Part shown: positions 29,230-39,192 of the stretch, piece by piece
Layout: each line of letters opens with the position of its first letter
Position numbering within the stretch: the stretch's first letter is position 1
NCBI RefSeq assembly: GCF_016586165.1
Contig: NZ_BCPR01000005.1
Coordinates: 1 to 64,000 of the forward strand
DNA length: 64,000 nt
Source: Dyella sp. EPa41
Lineage (GTDB): Bacteria > Pseudomonadota > Gammaproteobacteria > Xanthomonadales > Rhodanobacteraceae
Direction: 5' to 3'
Translations under genes and position numbers: made by a program
Notes under the pieces: model-generated
Told to the model about the DNA's origin: nothing
The model's input: only the letters and a program-made list of their open reading frames with translations
Databases searched by the model: none

Positions 29230-30282
29230 ATGCCCGCCGCCGTCCTATCGCCCGCGCGTACCGTTCGCTGGTCCGTGTTCGTGTTGCTGGCCATCGCCGG
29301 CCTGTTCTACGTGAAGTGGTACCCGTACTACGGGCGCGCCTTCGTCGCCGCGAGCCAGCATTCGATCGGCCATTCCATCCTGATGGGCGACGCGCCCAGC
29401 GCCCCGGCGCCGTCGTGGAGCGCGGCGCTCGGCTACGCCCTCGCGTACGGCAAGGCGATCTGGCAGGCGATGGTGCTGGGCCTGTTGCTGGGCTCGGGCA
29501 TACAGGCCCTGCTGCCGGTGAACTGGGTGCAACGGGCGTTGGGCGGCCGCGGCTTCGGCAGCGTGCTGGCCGGCGGCCTGCTGGCGATTCCCGGCATGAT
29601 GTGCACGTGCTGCGCGGCGCCGGTGGTGGTGGGCCTGCGCAGGCACCAGGCGGCGCCCGGGGCGGCCGTGGCGTTCTGGCTGGGCAACACCACGCTCAAT
29701 CCCGCGACGCTGGTCTTCACCGGCTTCGTGCTCGGCTGGCACTGGACGTTGCTGCGCCTCGCGCTCGGCGTGCCGATGGTGTTCGGCCTGGGCTACCTGG
29801 TGAACCGCATGGCCACGGCGACGACGCCGATGGTGGAACTGCCGCCGCAGGAAGCCGAGCCCCGTTCGTTCGCCGAAGTGGCGCGGCGCTGGCTGCGCAT
29901 CTTCGTGCAGATGGCCGTCCGCTTGATTCCCGAGTACCTGGTGATCGTGCTGCTGCTGGGGGCGGTGCGCGCATGGATGTTTCCGCACGTCGGCCCCGAT
30001 ATCGGCAACGAGTGGTTCTGGATCGTGGCGCTCGCGCTGGCCGGCATGCTGTTCGTCATCCCCACCGCCGGCGAGGTGCCGATCGTGCAGGCCATGCTGG
30101 CCCTCGGCCTGGGAGGCGGCCCGGCGGCCGCCCTGCTGCTGACCTTGCCGCCGGTCAGCCTGCCGTCACTGGCGATGCTGGGACGCTCGTTCCGCGTGCG
30201 CACCCTGGTGGCGATCGCCAGCGCGGTGGTCGGCGTTGGCATCCTCGGCGGCGCGCTGGCGGCCTGGCTGGGCATGCACTGA
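29230..30282 (+). CDS. ArsP/YraQ-like (PF03773) permease in the selenium island
   Basis: The 350-residue membrane protein has about eight to ten hydrophobic segments. It carries two signature loops of the DUF318/ArsP_1 permeases: GMMCTCCAAPVVVGLRR, with three clustered cysteines, and LTLPPVSLPSLAML. ArsP members export trivalent organoarsenicals; other members have unknown cargo. It sits between selA and fdhE, inside a block otherwise devoted to selenoprotein production. A selenium-compound transporter is therefore possible, but that is inference from location. The start at 29230 follows GGGGAAAG. Confidence 0.75.
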   Translation: MPAAVLSPARTVRWSVFVLLAIAGLFYVKWYPYYGRAFVAASQHSIGHSILMGDAPSAPAPSWSAALGYALAYGKAIWQAMVLGLLLGSGIQALLPVNWVQRALGGRGFGSVLAGGLLAIPGMMCTCCAAPVVVGLRRHQAAPGAAVAFWLGNTTLNPATLVFTGFVLGWHWTLLRLALGVPMVFGLGYLVNRMATATTPMVELPPQEAEPRSFAEVARRWLRIFVQMAVRLIPEYLVIVLLLGAVRAWMFPHVGPDIGNEWFWIVALALAGMLFVIPTAGEVPIVQAMLALGLGGGPAAALLLTLPPVSLPSLAMLGRSFRVRTLVAIASAVVGVGILGGALAAWLGMH

Positions 30283-30292
30283 ACCGTGCGGG

Positions 30293-31243
30293 CTAGCCCG
30301 TTACCGCTTCACCGTCGCCCACGAGCAGGAACGGGTTGGGCGCATGCCGCGCGTAACCGGCTTCCGCCACCAGGATGTCCAGGCCCAGCGAGGCGAGATC
30401 ATCCGCGTACGGATCCACCTTGGTGTCCTTCACCTGGTAGAGCAGCTTGGCGTAGGTGTGGCAGTCGCCGCAGGCCTCGGCCTTGATCAGGCCGGGGTCG
30501 CCATCGATGCCCTGCAGCGACAGGCGGCGCGTGCCGCCGCAGGTGATGCACACCGCGCGCACGTGGTTCCACGCGGTGGAGCACAGCGAGCAGTAGAGAA
30601 AACGCGTGCCCGGCGTGGTGCCGGTGGCGGTGACCAGGCCGTCGACCGACGGCGAACCGCAGCAGGGGCAAAGGCCGCGCTCTTCCAGCAGGCGCAGGTC
30701 GGCGGCGTCCAGGCGCGCGGCGGAACCCGTGAAGTACACCTGCAGGGCGGCCGCGACATAGACGGCCGCCGCCGCGTCGGAGGCGGACAAGCCGCCGCGC
30801 AGGAACTGATCGGCGAGTCTTTCGAGCGCCGCCTCATCGCTGCCCCGCAGCTGGTCGATGGCGCCGCGCGCCTCCGGCGGCAGCTCGCAGCGACCGATGT
30901 GATCGAGCAGCCCGGCGAGCCCTTCGCGCCATGAGGGATCGCGCTCGTGGCCATCGGCCGCCAGCGGCGGCAGGCGCGCGTCGACCGCCTGGGCCACGAA
31001 GGCCTGGTCGAGCGATGCCGTCGGCGCCAGCGTCGTCGCCACCGCATGCTGCGCCCGCGACAGCTCCGCCATGAAGCGCAGCCACGCTTCCATCGGGTGC
31101 CCGTCGGCGAGCTGAGCCAACCGCTGCGCCGTGGCGGCAAAACGCCGGGCGGGATCGGGCAGCAGGATAGGCTCGACGGCCTTGACGCCCGCATGGTTGG
31201 GTCCGGTCCACTTGCCGGTCGGTGGTGCTTCCGCTTGCCTCAC
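30293..31243 (-). CDS. fdhE: Formate dehydrogenase accessory protein FdhE
   Basis: The 316-residue cytoplasmic protein is needed for maturation of respiratory formate dehydrogenases. Its rubredoxin-like C-terminal half has four CxxC motifs (CPCCGSP, CSLC, CITCGG, CGDC), as in the family. The start is a GTG overlapping the fdnI stop (GTGA), so it is translationally coupled as the last gene of the fdnGHI-fdhE operon. Length is close to the 309 residues of Escherichia coli FdhE. Confidence 0.94.
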   Translation of the reverse strand: MRQAEAPPTGKWTGPNHAGVKAVEPILLPDPARRFAATAQRLAQLADGHPMEAWLRFMAELSRAQHAVATTLAPTASLDQAFVAQAVDARLPPLAADGHERDPSWREGLAGLLDHIGRCELPPEARGAIDQLRGSDEAALERLADQFLRGGLSASDAAAAVYVAAALQVYFTGSAARLDAADLRLLEERGLCPCCGSPSVDGLVTATGTTPGTRFLYCSLCSTAWNHVRAVCITCGGTRRLSLQGIDGDPGLIKAEACGDCHTYAKLLYQVKDTKVDPYADDLASLGLDILVAEAGYARHAPNPFLLVGDGEAVTG

Positions 31244-31890
31244 GGGCGCTTCCTGATCAGGTCCTTGTCATGCCGGTCGGATGCCAGCTCCTTGAGCCAC
31301 TTGCGATGATGGCGCCACGCCCAACCCGGCGTCACGTAACCCTGGGTCATGGCGCGTACCGAATCGCGTACCCAGATGCCGGCGTACACGTGCACGACCC
31401 ACACGATGATCGCCGCCACCGCCGCCAGGCTGTGGATCAGCGCGGCCGCGCGCTGCACCGGAATCGACGTCGCCTCGCCGAAATACACCTCCCAGATCAC
31501 CAGCCCGGTCAGGAACAGCACGGGAATCAGGAACGTCATCGACCAGAACACCAGCTTCTGGCCGGCGTTGTTGCGGCCGACGGGCGGCGCGTGTTCCTCG
31601 TCGTTCTCGACCACCTCGCGAATGGATTTCACCCACTGCGTATCCTCGCGGTGCCACAGGTTCTCGCGCCAGAACTGCACGATCAGCCCGACGTAGCTCA
31701 CCAGCAGCACGCAACCGATCCACGGGTGCACCGCGCGCGTCCACTGCCCTCCGCCGAACAGGCCGGAGAGCCAGTACAGCATGGGGTGGAACATCGACAG
31801 GCCCGACAACACCATCAGCACGAAGCAGATGGCGGTGAGCCAGTGGTTGACCCGGTTGACCGTGGTGTAGCGCGTGATGACGGTCTTCAT
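31240..31890 (-). CDS. fdnI: Formate dehydrogenase-N/O gamma subunit (cytochrome b556)
   Basis: This 216-residue inner-membrane dihaem cytochrome b passes electrons from FdnH to the quinone pool. Four membrane helices can be seen (starting near residues 15, 55, 110 and 150), with family histidines in VNHWLTA, HPWIG and VHVYAGIW. Its ATG overlaps the fdnH stop by 4 bases and its stop overlaps the fdhE GTG. Confidence 0.94.
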   Translation of the reverse strand: MKTVITRYTTVNRVNHWLTAICFVLMVLSGLSMFHPMLYWLSGLFGGGQWTRAVHPWIGCVLLVSYVGLIVQFWRENLWHREDTQWVKSIREVVENDEEHAPPVGRNNAGQKLVFWSMTFLIPVLFLTGLVIWEVYFGEATSIPVQRAAALIHSLAAVAAIIVWVVHVYAGIWVRDSVRAMTQGYVTPGWAWRHHRKWLKELASDRHDKDLIRKRP

Positions 31891-32798
31891 GGCGTCTTCT
31901 CCGTTTCATCGAGCACGCGCTCGCCTTCGGCCTCGTCCGCCTCGGTGACTTCGTTCGGCCCCTTGATCATGTAGTGGAAGAAGCCCACCACGGTCGCCAG
32001 CGCGATGCCGGCCAGCGCCAGCGGCTTCATCACGCCCTTCCATGCCTCGACCATCGGGCTGATGCCCGGCTTGTCGGGCAGGCCCGAATACAGCGAAGGC
32101 TTGTCGGCGTGGTGCAGCACGTACATCACGTGCGTGCCGCCCACTTCCGCGGGGTCGTACAGGCCGGCCTTGTCGAAGCCGCGCGATTTCAGGTCGACGA
32201 TGCGCTCTTCCGCCTGGTGCTTCATGTCGGCCTTGGTGCCGAACATGATCGCGCCGGTGGGGCACGCCTTCACGCAGGCCGGTTCCAGCCCGACCGTCAC
32301 GCGGTCGGAGCACAGCGTGCACTTGTACGACTTGTGGTCGGTCTTGCTGATGCGCGGGATGTCGAACGGGCAGCCCTTCACGCAGTAGCCGCAGCCGATG
32401 CACTTGTCGCTGATGAAGTCGACGATGCCGTTGGCGTACTGCACGATCGCGCCGGGCGCCGGGCAGGCCTTGAGGCAACCCGGATCCTCGCAGTGCATGC
32501 AGCCGTCCTTGCGGATCAGCCATTCCAGGTTGCCCTGCTCGTTCTCGTACTCGGCGAACTTCATCAGCGTCCACACGCTGGGGCTGAGGTCGTTGGGGTT
32601 CTGGTACGAGCCCTCGAAGTGGCCGACTTCCTGGCGCAGGTCGTTCCATTCCATGCACGCGGACTGGCACGCCTTGCAGCCGATGCACCGGCTCACGTCG
32701 ATCAGCTTGGCCACCTCGTCCTCGTGGCTGCGCGCCGACGGCGGCGTCATCGTCGAGGCGGAACGGCGGATGTAGTCTTGCGATTGCAGGTCTGACAT
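31887..32798 (-). CDS. fdnH: Formate dehydrogenase-N/O iron-sulfur beta subunit
   Basis: The 303-residue subunit carries four 4Fe-4S clusters in ferredoxin-like motifs ([43 protein letters not shown]...CVKAC) and one C-terminal membrane helix (about 258-278, [18 protein letters not shown]) that anchors it in the inner membrane. The start at 32798 has GAGGGGAACGG upstream; the frame is open to 33032. It is 11 bp downstream of fdnG and overlaps fdnI. Confidence 0.95.
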   Translation of the reverse strand: MSDLQSQDYIRRSASTMTPPSARSHEDEVAKLIDVSRCIGCKACQSACMEWNDLRQEVGHFEGSYQNPNDLSPSVWTLMKFAEYENEQGNLEWLIRKDGCMHCEDPGCLKACPAPGAIVQYANGIVDFISDKCIGCGYCVKGCPFDIPRISKTDHKSYKCTLCSDRVTVGLEPACVKACPTGAIMFGTKADMKHQAEERIVDLKSRGFDKAGLYDPAEVGGTHVMYVLHHADKPSLYSGLPDKPGISPMVEAWKGVMKPLALAGIALATVVGFFHYMIKGPNEVTEADEAEGERVLDETEKTP

Positions 32799-32809
32799 GT
32801 CCGTTCCCC

Positions 32810-35800
32810 TCAGGCCGTGACCGGTGCGGTGGTCTTTTCCACGTTGACCAAAAACGCCTTGAACTCGGGCGTCTGCGTGTTCGCATCGCCCACCGGCGGC
32901 GTCAACGTATTGGCGCCATAGCCCTTTCTTGCCTGACCCGTGAAACCCCAGTGCAGCGGCACGCCGATCACATGCGTGGGTTTGCCGTCGACGGTGAGCG
33001 GCTTGATGCGCTTGGTCACGTACGCCTTGCACACGATTTCGCCGCGCTTGGACGACACCTTCACCCAGCCGCCCTGCGCAATGCCCTTTTCCTTCGCCAG
33101 CACCTCGCCGATCTCCACGAACTCCTCCGGCTGCAGGATCGCGTTGATCAGCGCGTGCTTGGTCCAGAAATGGAAATGCTCGGTGAGGCGATAGGTGGTG
33201 GCCACGTACGGGAAGCTCTTCGCGTCACCGAACTTCTGGCGATCGTCGGCGAACACGCGCGCCACCGGGTTCGACTTCACCTTCGGGTGCAGCACGTTGT
33301 CCACCGGCGATTCCAGCGGCTCGTAGTGCTCGGGGAACGGCCCGTCCGCCATCTGGTCGCGCGCGAACAGGCGACCCATGCCTTCGGCGTTCATGATGAA
33401 GGGACCGACGCCGTCGGACGGCTTCACCGTGGGGCCGTAGTCGGGCGTATCGATGCCCACCCAGCGCGTGCCGTTCCACGAGATCACCGGCTTGGCCGGG
33501 TTCCACGGCTTGCCTTCCGGATCGGCACTGGCGCGGTTGTAGAGGATGCGCCGGTTGGCCGGCCACGCCCACGCCCAGTTCGGCGCGATGCCCTGCTCGC
33601 GCGGATCGGTGGCGTCGCGCCGCGCCATCTGGTTGCCCTTCTCGGTGAAGCAGCCCGAGAAGATCCAGCAGCCCGACATGGTGGTGCCGTCATCGCGCAG
33701 CTGCGCGAAGCCATCCAGCAAGGTGCCGGCCTTGGTCACCACGCCCGTGGTCGCGTCCGTGAGGTCGGCGAGCGCGCGGCCATTCATTTCCTTGGCCAGC
33801 TCTTCCGGATCGGGATCGACCGGGTTGGTGTACTTCCACGTGAGGTTGAGCAGCGGATCGGGGAACGCGCCGCCCTCCTTGCGATACAGCTCGCGCAGGC
33901 GGTGGTAGATGCCGGTCATGATCCAGATGTCCGACTTGGCCTCGCCCGGGCCATCCGCCGCCTTCCAGTGCCATTGCAGCCAGCGCGCGGAATTCACCAG
34001 TGAGCCATTCTCTTCCGCGAAACAGGTGGTCGGCAGCTGGAACACCTCGGTCTGGATCTCGGCCGACTTCGCCGGATTCTGCGGACCGAAGTCCTGCCAG
34101 AAGCGCGACGTTTCCGTGTCGAGTGGATCCATCGTCACGAGGAACTTGAGCTTGCTGAGGCCACTGCGCGTGCGGCCACGATCGGGGAAGGCCTGCAGCG
34201 GGTTGAAGCCCTGGCAGATGTAGCCCGTCATCTGCCCGTTGTTCATCATCTCGAACGCCTTGATGATGTCGTACAGCGGGATATCGAGCTTCGGCAGCCA
34301 GTCGTACGCCCAGCTGTTGTCCTGCGTGGCGGCGTCGCCGAACATCGCCTTCTGGAAGCTCACGAAGAACTTGCGGTAGTTCTGCCAGTAGCTGGTCTGC
34401 CCCGCACGCAGCGGCTGGAACAGCCTCGTTTTCATGTAATCGTCGAAGCTGGCGTTCTTGTCGCTGGGCAGGGTCATGTAACCCGGCATCTGGTTGGACA
34501 GCAGGCCCACGTCGGTAAGGCCCTGGATGTTCGAGTGGCCACGCAACGCATTCATGCCGCCGCCCGCCACGCCGATATTGCCCAGCAGCAGCTGCACCAT
34601 CGCCATGTTGCGGATGTTCTGCGAACCCACCGAATGCTGCGTCCAGCCAAGCGCGAACAGGCTGGTCATCGCCTTGTCCGGCGCGGCCGTGCTGGCGATC
34701 AGCTCGCACACGTGCAGGAACTTGTCCTGCGGCGTGCCGCAGATGCGCGAGACCATCTCCGGCGTGTAGCGTGACACGTGCTGCTTGAGCAGGTTGATCA
34801 CGCAGCGCGGGTCCTGCCAGGTGTCGTCGGACTTGGCGAAACCCTTGTCGTCCAGCTCGTAGTCCCAGCTCGACTTGTCGTAGGCGTGGGTTTCCTCGTT
34901 GTAGCCGCTGAACAGGCCTTCCTGGAAACCGAAACCATCTTTCACGATCAGGCTGGCATTGGTGTACGCGCGCACGTACTCATGCTGGATGGCGTCCTTC
35001 TCCAGCAGGTAGTGGATCACGCCATTCAAGAACGCGATGTCGGTGCCCGGGCGGATCGGCGCGTAGTAGTCGGCCACCGAGGCCGTGCGCGTAAAGCGCG
35101 GGTCGACCACGACGAGCTTGGCGCCGTTCTCGATCTTCGCCTCGATCACCCACTTGAAGCCGCACGGATGCGCCTCGGCGGCATTGCCACCCATCACGAC
35201 GACGACATTGGCGTTCTTGATGTCCTGCCAGGTGTTGGTCATCGCACCGCGACCGAATGATGGGGCCAGACTGGCCACCGTCGGTCCGTGTCAGACGCGC
35301 GCCTGGTTGTCGAACACCACCATGCCGAGGGAACGCACCACCTTCCAGGTGAGGTAGGCGGTTTCACTGGAAGACGCCGACGCGGCCAGCATGCCCACGC
35401 TGGTCCAGCGGTTCACCGTGGTGCCGGCGACGTTCTTGGCGATGAAGTTCTTGTCGCGATCATCCTTCATCAATCGCGCGATGCGATCGAGCGCGAAATC
35501 CCAGGAGACTTCCTTGAAGTCGGTCCCTCCCGGGGGCCGGTAACGCGGCGCCTTCAGGCGCGTGGGCGCGTGCACCACGTCGAGCAGCGCCGCGCCCTTG
35601 GGACACAACGTGCCGCGATTCACCGGATGGTCCGGATCGCCCTCGATATGGATGATGTTGGAGCGCGCGTTCTTGGCGCGATCGCCCATGCTGTAGATCA
35701 GCAGGCCGCAGGCGACGGAACAGTACGTGCAGGTGTTGCGCGTTTCCGTCGCATGGGTGAGCTTGAACGGTCGCACGGCGGCGGCTTGCGCCTCCCCCGC

Positions 35801-35884
35801 GGCCCCGAAACCAAGCATGCCAAGGCTTGATGCCGCCAAGCCCAGGCCCGTGAACTTGATGAACTCGCGGCGAGTGAGTGCCAT
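32810..35884 (-). CDS. fdnG: Selenocysteine-containing formate dehydrogenase-N/O alpha subunit (UGA read-through)
   Basis: The catalytic molybdenum (bis-MGD) subunit oxidises formate to CO2 in the periplasm. One 1024-residue protein is encoded by two frames joined by an in-phase TGA at 35293-35291 (residue 198), in the context QARV[13 protein letters not shown], exactly as in known Sec-FdnG. The N terminus has a twin-arginine signal ([12 protein letters not shown]). The 4Fe-4S cysteines [11 protein letters not shown] follow, and the molybdopterin domains run to the end. GGGAG precedes the start. A naive gene finder will split it into 35884-35291 and 35278-32810. It leads the fdnGHI-fdhE operon. 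Confidence 0.96.
35251..35293 (-). promoter_or_regulatory. UGA codon and bacterial SECIS hairpin in fdnG
   Basis: Directly after the UGA codon the minus strand can fold. Lower arms GACCGA (35286-35281) and TCGGTC (35256-35251) pair, and an inner GGCCA/TGGCC stem closes a small loop containing GUC. Position and shape match the SelB-binding SECIS of enterobacterial formate dehydrogenases. Confidence 0.85.
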
Positions 35885-36191
35885 CGCTTGCGCTCCCGGA
35901 ACATCTGGCTAGACATACCGCCCGCTGGGGCGGAGGACATTGCTCGACCATCTCCGTGACAACACCGGGCTTGGCCCGTTGCTTGCTCAAAAATGTAACA
36001 CAGCGGCCCCGGGGCATCGGTGACAGTTTTGTGATGGGAGCCGCCCCCCGGCCGGCTTTATGACAGGGGGCGGTGCAACGTCGGCAGGCCACCATGTCAA
36101 TCCGCAATCGCTGAAATATGCCGGCGCCCCCTGTTTCGACCGCGCGGCCGGGCCTAGCCTGCCGGTGTGCGCTTACCCCCGAGGACTCCCC
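35885..36191. promoter_or_regulatory. Divergent spacer upstream of fdnG
   Basis: This 307-bp stretch separates fdnG from the divergent lipocalin-like gene and should hold both promoters. I see no clear FNR (TTGAT-N4-ATCAA), NarL or sigma-54 site in it. Confidence 0.4.
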
Positions 36192-36749
36192 ATGTCGCTA
36201 CGCCTTCGTTGTTTTGCATCCGGGTTATTCGCCCTGGCCCTGGTCGTGTCGACCGCCCATGCGGGCGCGGCGAAGGAAACGCATGCGCCGACCGGCCCGG
36301 CGACCATGACCGATGTCGCCGTGCCCACCTGGCTGGTCGGCACCTGGACGCTCGTGCGTTGCGACAACGTCTATCCGGATGGCCATCGGGTCGAGCTGTA
36401 TGGGCCGCATCCGCAGGGTTTGTGGATGATCGATGCCAAGGGGCACTACCTGATGCATATCGCGCGCGTGCGGCGCACGCCGTTCGCCGCCGGCGACAAG
36501 TCGAAGGGCACGCCCGAGGAATACCGCGCGGCCTCACTCGACAGCAACTCCCATTTCGGCAGCATCCATGTCGAGGACAACCGCATCGTGACGCACATCG
36601 ACCAGGCGTCGTTTCCCAACTGGAACGGTCGCGACGGCAAGAGCAGCTTCACGCGTGACGGCAACCAGCTCACCTACGTCGTGGCCAAGCCGAGCAGCGG
36701 CTCGGGTGACGGCGCCCATGGCGAAGTGGTGTGGCAGCGCGTCGACTGA
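36192..36749 (+). CDS. Exported lipocalin-like domain protein
   Basis: The 185-residue protein has a signal peptide (MSLRLRCFASGLFALALVVS... to AHA) and one domain resembling the lipocalin-like PF13924 group: LVGTWTLVRCDNVYPDGHRVELYGPHPQGLWMIDAKGHYLMHI, typical of small barrel proteins that bind a ligand or turn up beside oxidoreductases. The function is unknown. The start at 36192 follows GAGG; the frame is open from 36060. Confidence 0.75.
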   Translation: MSLRLRCFASGLFALALVVSTAHAGAAKETHAPTGPATMTDVAVPTWLVGTWTLVRCDNVYPDGHRVELYGPHPQGLWMIDAKGHYLMHIARVRRTPFAAGDKSKGTPEEYRAASLDSNSHFGSIHVEDNRIVTHIDQASFPNWNGRDGKSSFTRDGNQLTYVVAKPSSGSGDGAHGEVVWQRVD

Positions 36750-36791
36750 ACGACACCCGCGAGGCATGGCCGTGGAACGGCGCGGCACGCC

Positions 36792-37646
36792 TCAGGCGCT
36801 GGACAGGCTCTTGAACGCCGTCGCCAGTGTCTGCAGCGCCTGGCGTGAACGCGCGTCGTTCAAGGCCGAATACAGCACCACGTCCTGGGTCGGCAGGCCG
36901 GGCAGGGACAGCGCCGGGCCCACGTCCACCGTGCCGGCCGGCGCCGTGCGGCTGGCCATCAAGGCGATGGCGAGCCCGGCGGCGGCGGCGGCGCCGACCA
37001 CGGCCGCGCCCTTGCCCACGAACACTTCGGTCCAGGCGAGGCCCGCCTGATCCAGCGCCTGCACGGCGGCGGCGCGGATGCTGCACGACTCGCCCTGCGT
37101 CGCCAGCGGCAAGGGCTGCCCCGGCACGGGCTCCCAGCCGGCGACGGCGATCCATGCGAAGCGTTCGGTGAACAGCGTTTCGCCATCGTGCCGCCGATGC
37201 GGCGGCTGCACCACCATGGCGGCGTCCAGCGTGCCTTCCTCATAGGCCTGCATGACCTCGCGCGAACCGGCCACGCGCATCTCGATCACCAGGTTCGGGT
37301 CGTGCTCGCTCATGCGGCGAAGCAGGGACGGCAACTCGCTGCCGACGATCAGGTGGCTGACACCAATGACCAGGCGGCGCTGTTCGACGAAGAAGGAGGA
37401 CACGGCGCGTTCGTGGGCGCCGATAAGCGTGCGCGCGGCATCGAGGAAGACAGCGCCATCGGCGGACAGGCGTACCTGTCGCGGCGTGCGTTCCAGCAGG
37501 CGTCGGCCAAGATGTTCCTCCAGGCGGCGCAGCTTCAGGCTGATGGCGGACTGGGTGGTACCCATCGCCTGCGCTGCGCGCGTGAAACTCTGCAGATCGG
37601 CAACAAACACAAATGCGTTGACGGCGTCGAGATCCAGGGCCTTCAT
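36792..37646 (-). CDS. LysR-family transcriptional regulator
   Basis: The 284-residue regulator has an N-terminal winged HTH (LDAVNAFVFVADLQSFTRAAQAMGTTQSAISLKLRRLEEHLG) and a substrate-binding-like effector domain. The start at 37646 follows AGGATT. It is convergent with the lipocalin-like gene and no target gene is divergently placed, so the ligand and regulon cannot be inferred. Confidence 0.9.
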   Translation of the reverse strand: MKALDLDAVNAFVFVADLQSFTRAAQAMGTTQSAISLKLRRLEEHLGRRLLERTPRQVRLSADGAVFLDAARTLIGAHERAVSSFFVEQRRLVIGVSHLIVGSELPSLLRRMSEHDPNLVIEMRVAGSREVMQAYEEGTLDAAMVVQPPHRRHDGETLFTERFAWIAVAGWEPVPGQPLPLATQGESCSIRAAAVQALDQAGLAWTEVFVGKGAAVVGAAAAAGLAIALMASRTAPAGTVDVGPALSLPGLPTQDVVLYSALNDARSRQALQTLATAFKSLSSA

Positions 37647-37730
37647 CCGTAAATCCTGCCTTGCGGCGGTCGTTGCAGCGTCGAAACGGTATGGTCCGAA
37701 CACGCAGCGTACACGCAGGGCCCCGGGAGA

Positions 37731-37756
37731 GGACAGGGAATGTCCCTGTCCCTTTT
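37731..37756 (+). terminator. Rho-independent terminator-like hairpin
   Basis: GGACAGGGA / TCCCTGTCC arms around a 3-base loop, followed by CTTTT, give a terminator-shaped element on the + strand. It overlaps the stop of the small minus-strand gene at 37755, so it may instead stabilise that transcript's end. Confidence 0.55.
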
Positions 37757-37910
37757 ATCCGTTGTAGTCGGCCGAAGCGGCAGCGTGCTGGGTGGCGGCG
37801 GCGCTTGCCACGGAGGCCGGCGTGGTGGTGATCATGGCGCCGACGGTGAGCACGCACAGTGCGAAGCAGGCGACGTACAGGCTATTCAGAATCAGGTTCT
37901 CGAATTTCAT
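37755..37910 (-). CDS. 51-residue single-pass membrane peptide
   Basis: An ATG at 37910 with an excellent ribosome site (GGAGAGCAGTC) encodes a short protein with one hydrophobic helix at about residues 7-30 (LNSLYVACFALCVLTVGAMI) and a Thr/Ala-rich tail. I recognise no family. An upstream in-frame start exists to 38129 but lacks support. Small membrane peptides of this kind are common and often of unknown role. Confidence 0.6.
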   Translation of the reverse strand: MKFENLILNSLYVACFALCVLTVGAMITTTPASVASAAATQHAAASADYNG

Positions 37911-38136
37911 GACTGCTCTCCAGGTGGTTGGTTTTCTTGCTCTCGATGTACATGGAGCAATCGCCGTGCCAACCTCGCAGACGCCTGGAAAACCGCGCCA
38001 CCAAGCCATTTCCACGAAAGCATGCTCGCCACGCGCACTGTCCGCGGACGATGTCCGGACAGTCGCGCAGGTGTCCACGGACGCTCGCGCGGAAAGGCCC
38101 CGCTCTCGCGAGGCCTCCCGACGTGACACGCGTGTT

Positions 38137-39060
38137 TCAGTGACTGGGCGTGGCGACGAAGCCGTGCTGGTGGTGGTTCGCGTCCGTGTAATAGCCGGCC
38201 ACCACGCCGAAATTGTTGATGGCGGTGACCAGCGTGCTCACCGCGCCGGGCATGTCCAGCGTCTGGAAGTGGCCGTTGGTTTCCACGAAGGAGTGGTCGG
38301 GGCCGTGGGCGCTCCAGTAGTAGCCGGCCTTCTGGCCCACGTCGTTGATCGCGAACACCACGGTGTTGTCGGCGCCGGGCACGTCGATGGTGGTGATCTT
38401 GCCGTTCGCGTCGCGATAGAAGCCATGCGGCGCGGGCGCCTTCGGGTTGGTGTCCCAGTAGCCCACCGATTCGTTGAGGTCGTTGATGCCCAGCGGATAG
38501 GTTTCGGCCGCGCCTGCCACGTCAAACGGCGTATCCCAGTTCCTGCCGCGGCGAATGATGCCGTGGAAGGCGCCGTCGGCGTCCCAGTACACGCCGAGGA
38601 TGGTGCCGAATTCGTTGAAGCCGTCCACGTTCGAACCGACGTGGCCGGGGAAATCCACGTTCTGGAAATGATGGCCGCGCATCACGAAGCCATGCTGCGT
38701 GCCGGATGCATCGGCGTACGCGCCGTAGGTCCAGCCCACGTCGTTGGGGCCGCCGGCCGCGCTGAAGTACGTGCCCAGCACCGCGGGGTCGAGCGGCTCG
38801 AACTGCCCACGGCGATACACCATGGCATGCGGCGCACCGCCGTTCACCGCGAACTGGCCACCCAGTTCGCCGAAATCGTTGATGCCCCAGAAGATCGTCG
38901 ACGACGCACCGGGCACGTCGAGCGTCTGGTAGGTGTAAGTGGTGACGGATTCCGCCGTGCCGGCCTCAGCCATGGCAACACCGGTCAGGCCTGCGAAAGC
39001 CAGCGCGAAGAAACCCGCGGCCCTTGTGAGCCGGCCATGCGTAGCGCGATGATTCGACAT
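38137..39060 (-). CDS. Exported HAF/beta-propeller-like repeat protein
   Basis: The 307-residue protein has a signal peptide and five to six repeats of about 45 residues. Each follows the pattern '(T/V)xDxPGAxxTxxxGINDxGxxxGxYxDxxGxxHGFxxxxGxF', as in HAF-repeat and YCF48-like exported proteins. It probably forms a propeller. The start at 39060 is set by the signal peptide (AAGFFALAFAGLTGVAMAEA). Function is unknown. It is divergent from the ECF sigma gene, which might control it. Confidence 0.8.
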   Translation of the reverse strand: MSNHRATHGRLTRAAGFFALAFAGLTGVAMAEAGTAESVTTYTYQTLDVPGASSTIFWGINDFGELGGQFAVNGGAPHAMVYRRGQFEPLDPAVLGTYFSAAGGPNDVGWTYGAYADASGTQHGFVMRGHHFQNVDFPGHVGSNVDGFNEFGTILGVYWDADGAFHGIIRRGRNWDTPFDVAGAAETYPLGINDLNESVGYWDTNPKAPAPHGFYRDANGKITTIDVPGADNTVVFAINDVGQKAGYYWSAHGPDHSFVETNGHFQTLDMPGAVSTLVTAINNFGVVAGYYTDANHHQHGFVATPSH

Positions 39061-39192
39061 GATCTCTAGTCCTCTATGGATGCGAAGGGCGATGGCATTC
39101 CCCGGGTCTGCGGCCGTTTCCAACTGCGCCATCTCCCCTTACAGCGCAAAAGGGATGCGGCTACCGACACGCGCCGCGCGAAGCCGCCGCGC

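Noticed and set aside
32810-35278. Formate dehydrogenase alpha as a separate gene starting within the frame at 35278
   Set aside because: The upstream frame ends in a UGA in perfect Sec context with a SECIS-like hairpin, so both parts are one selenoprotein.
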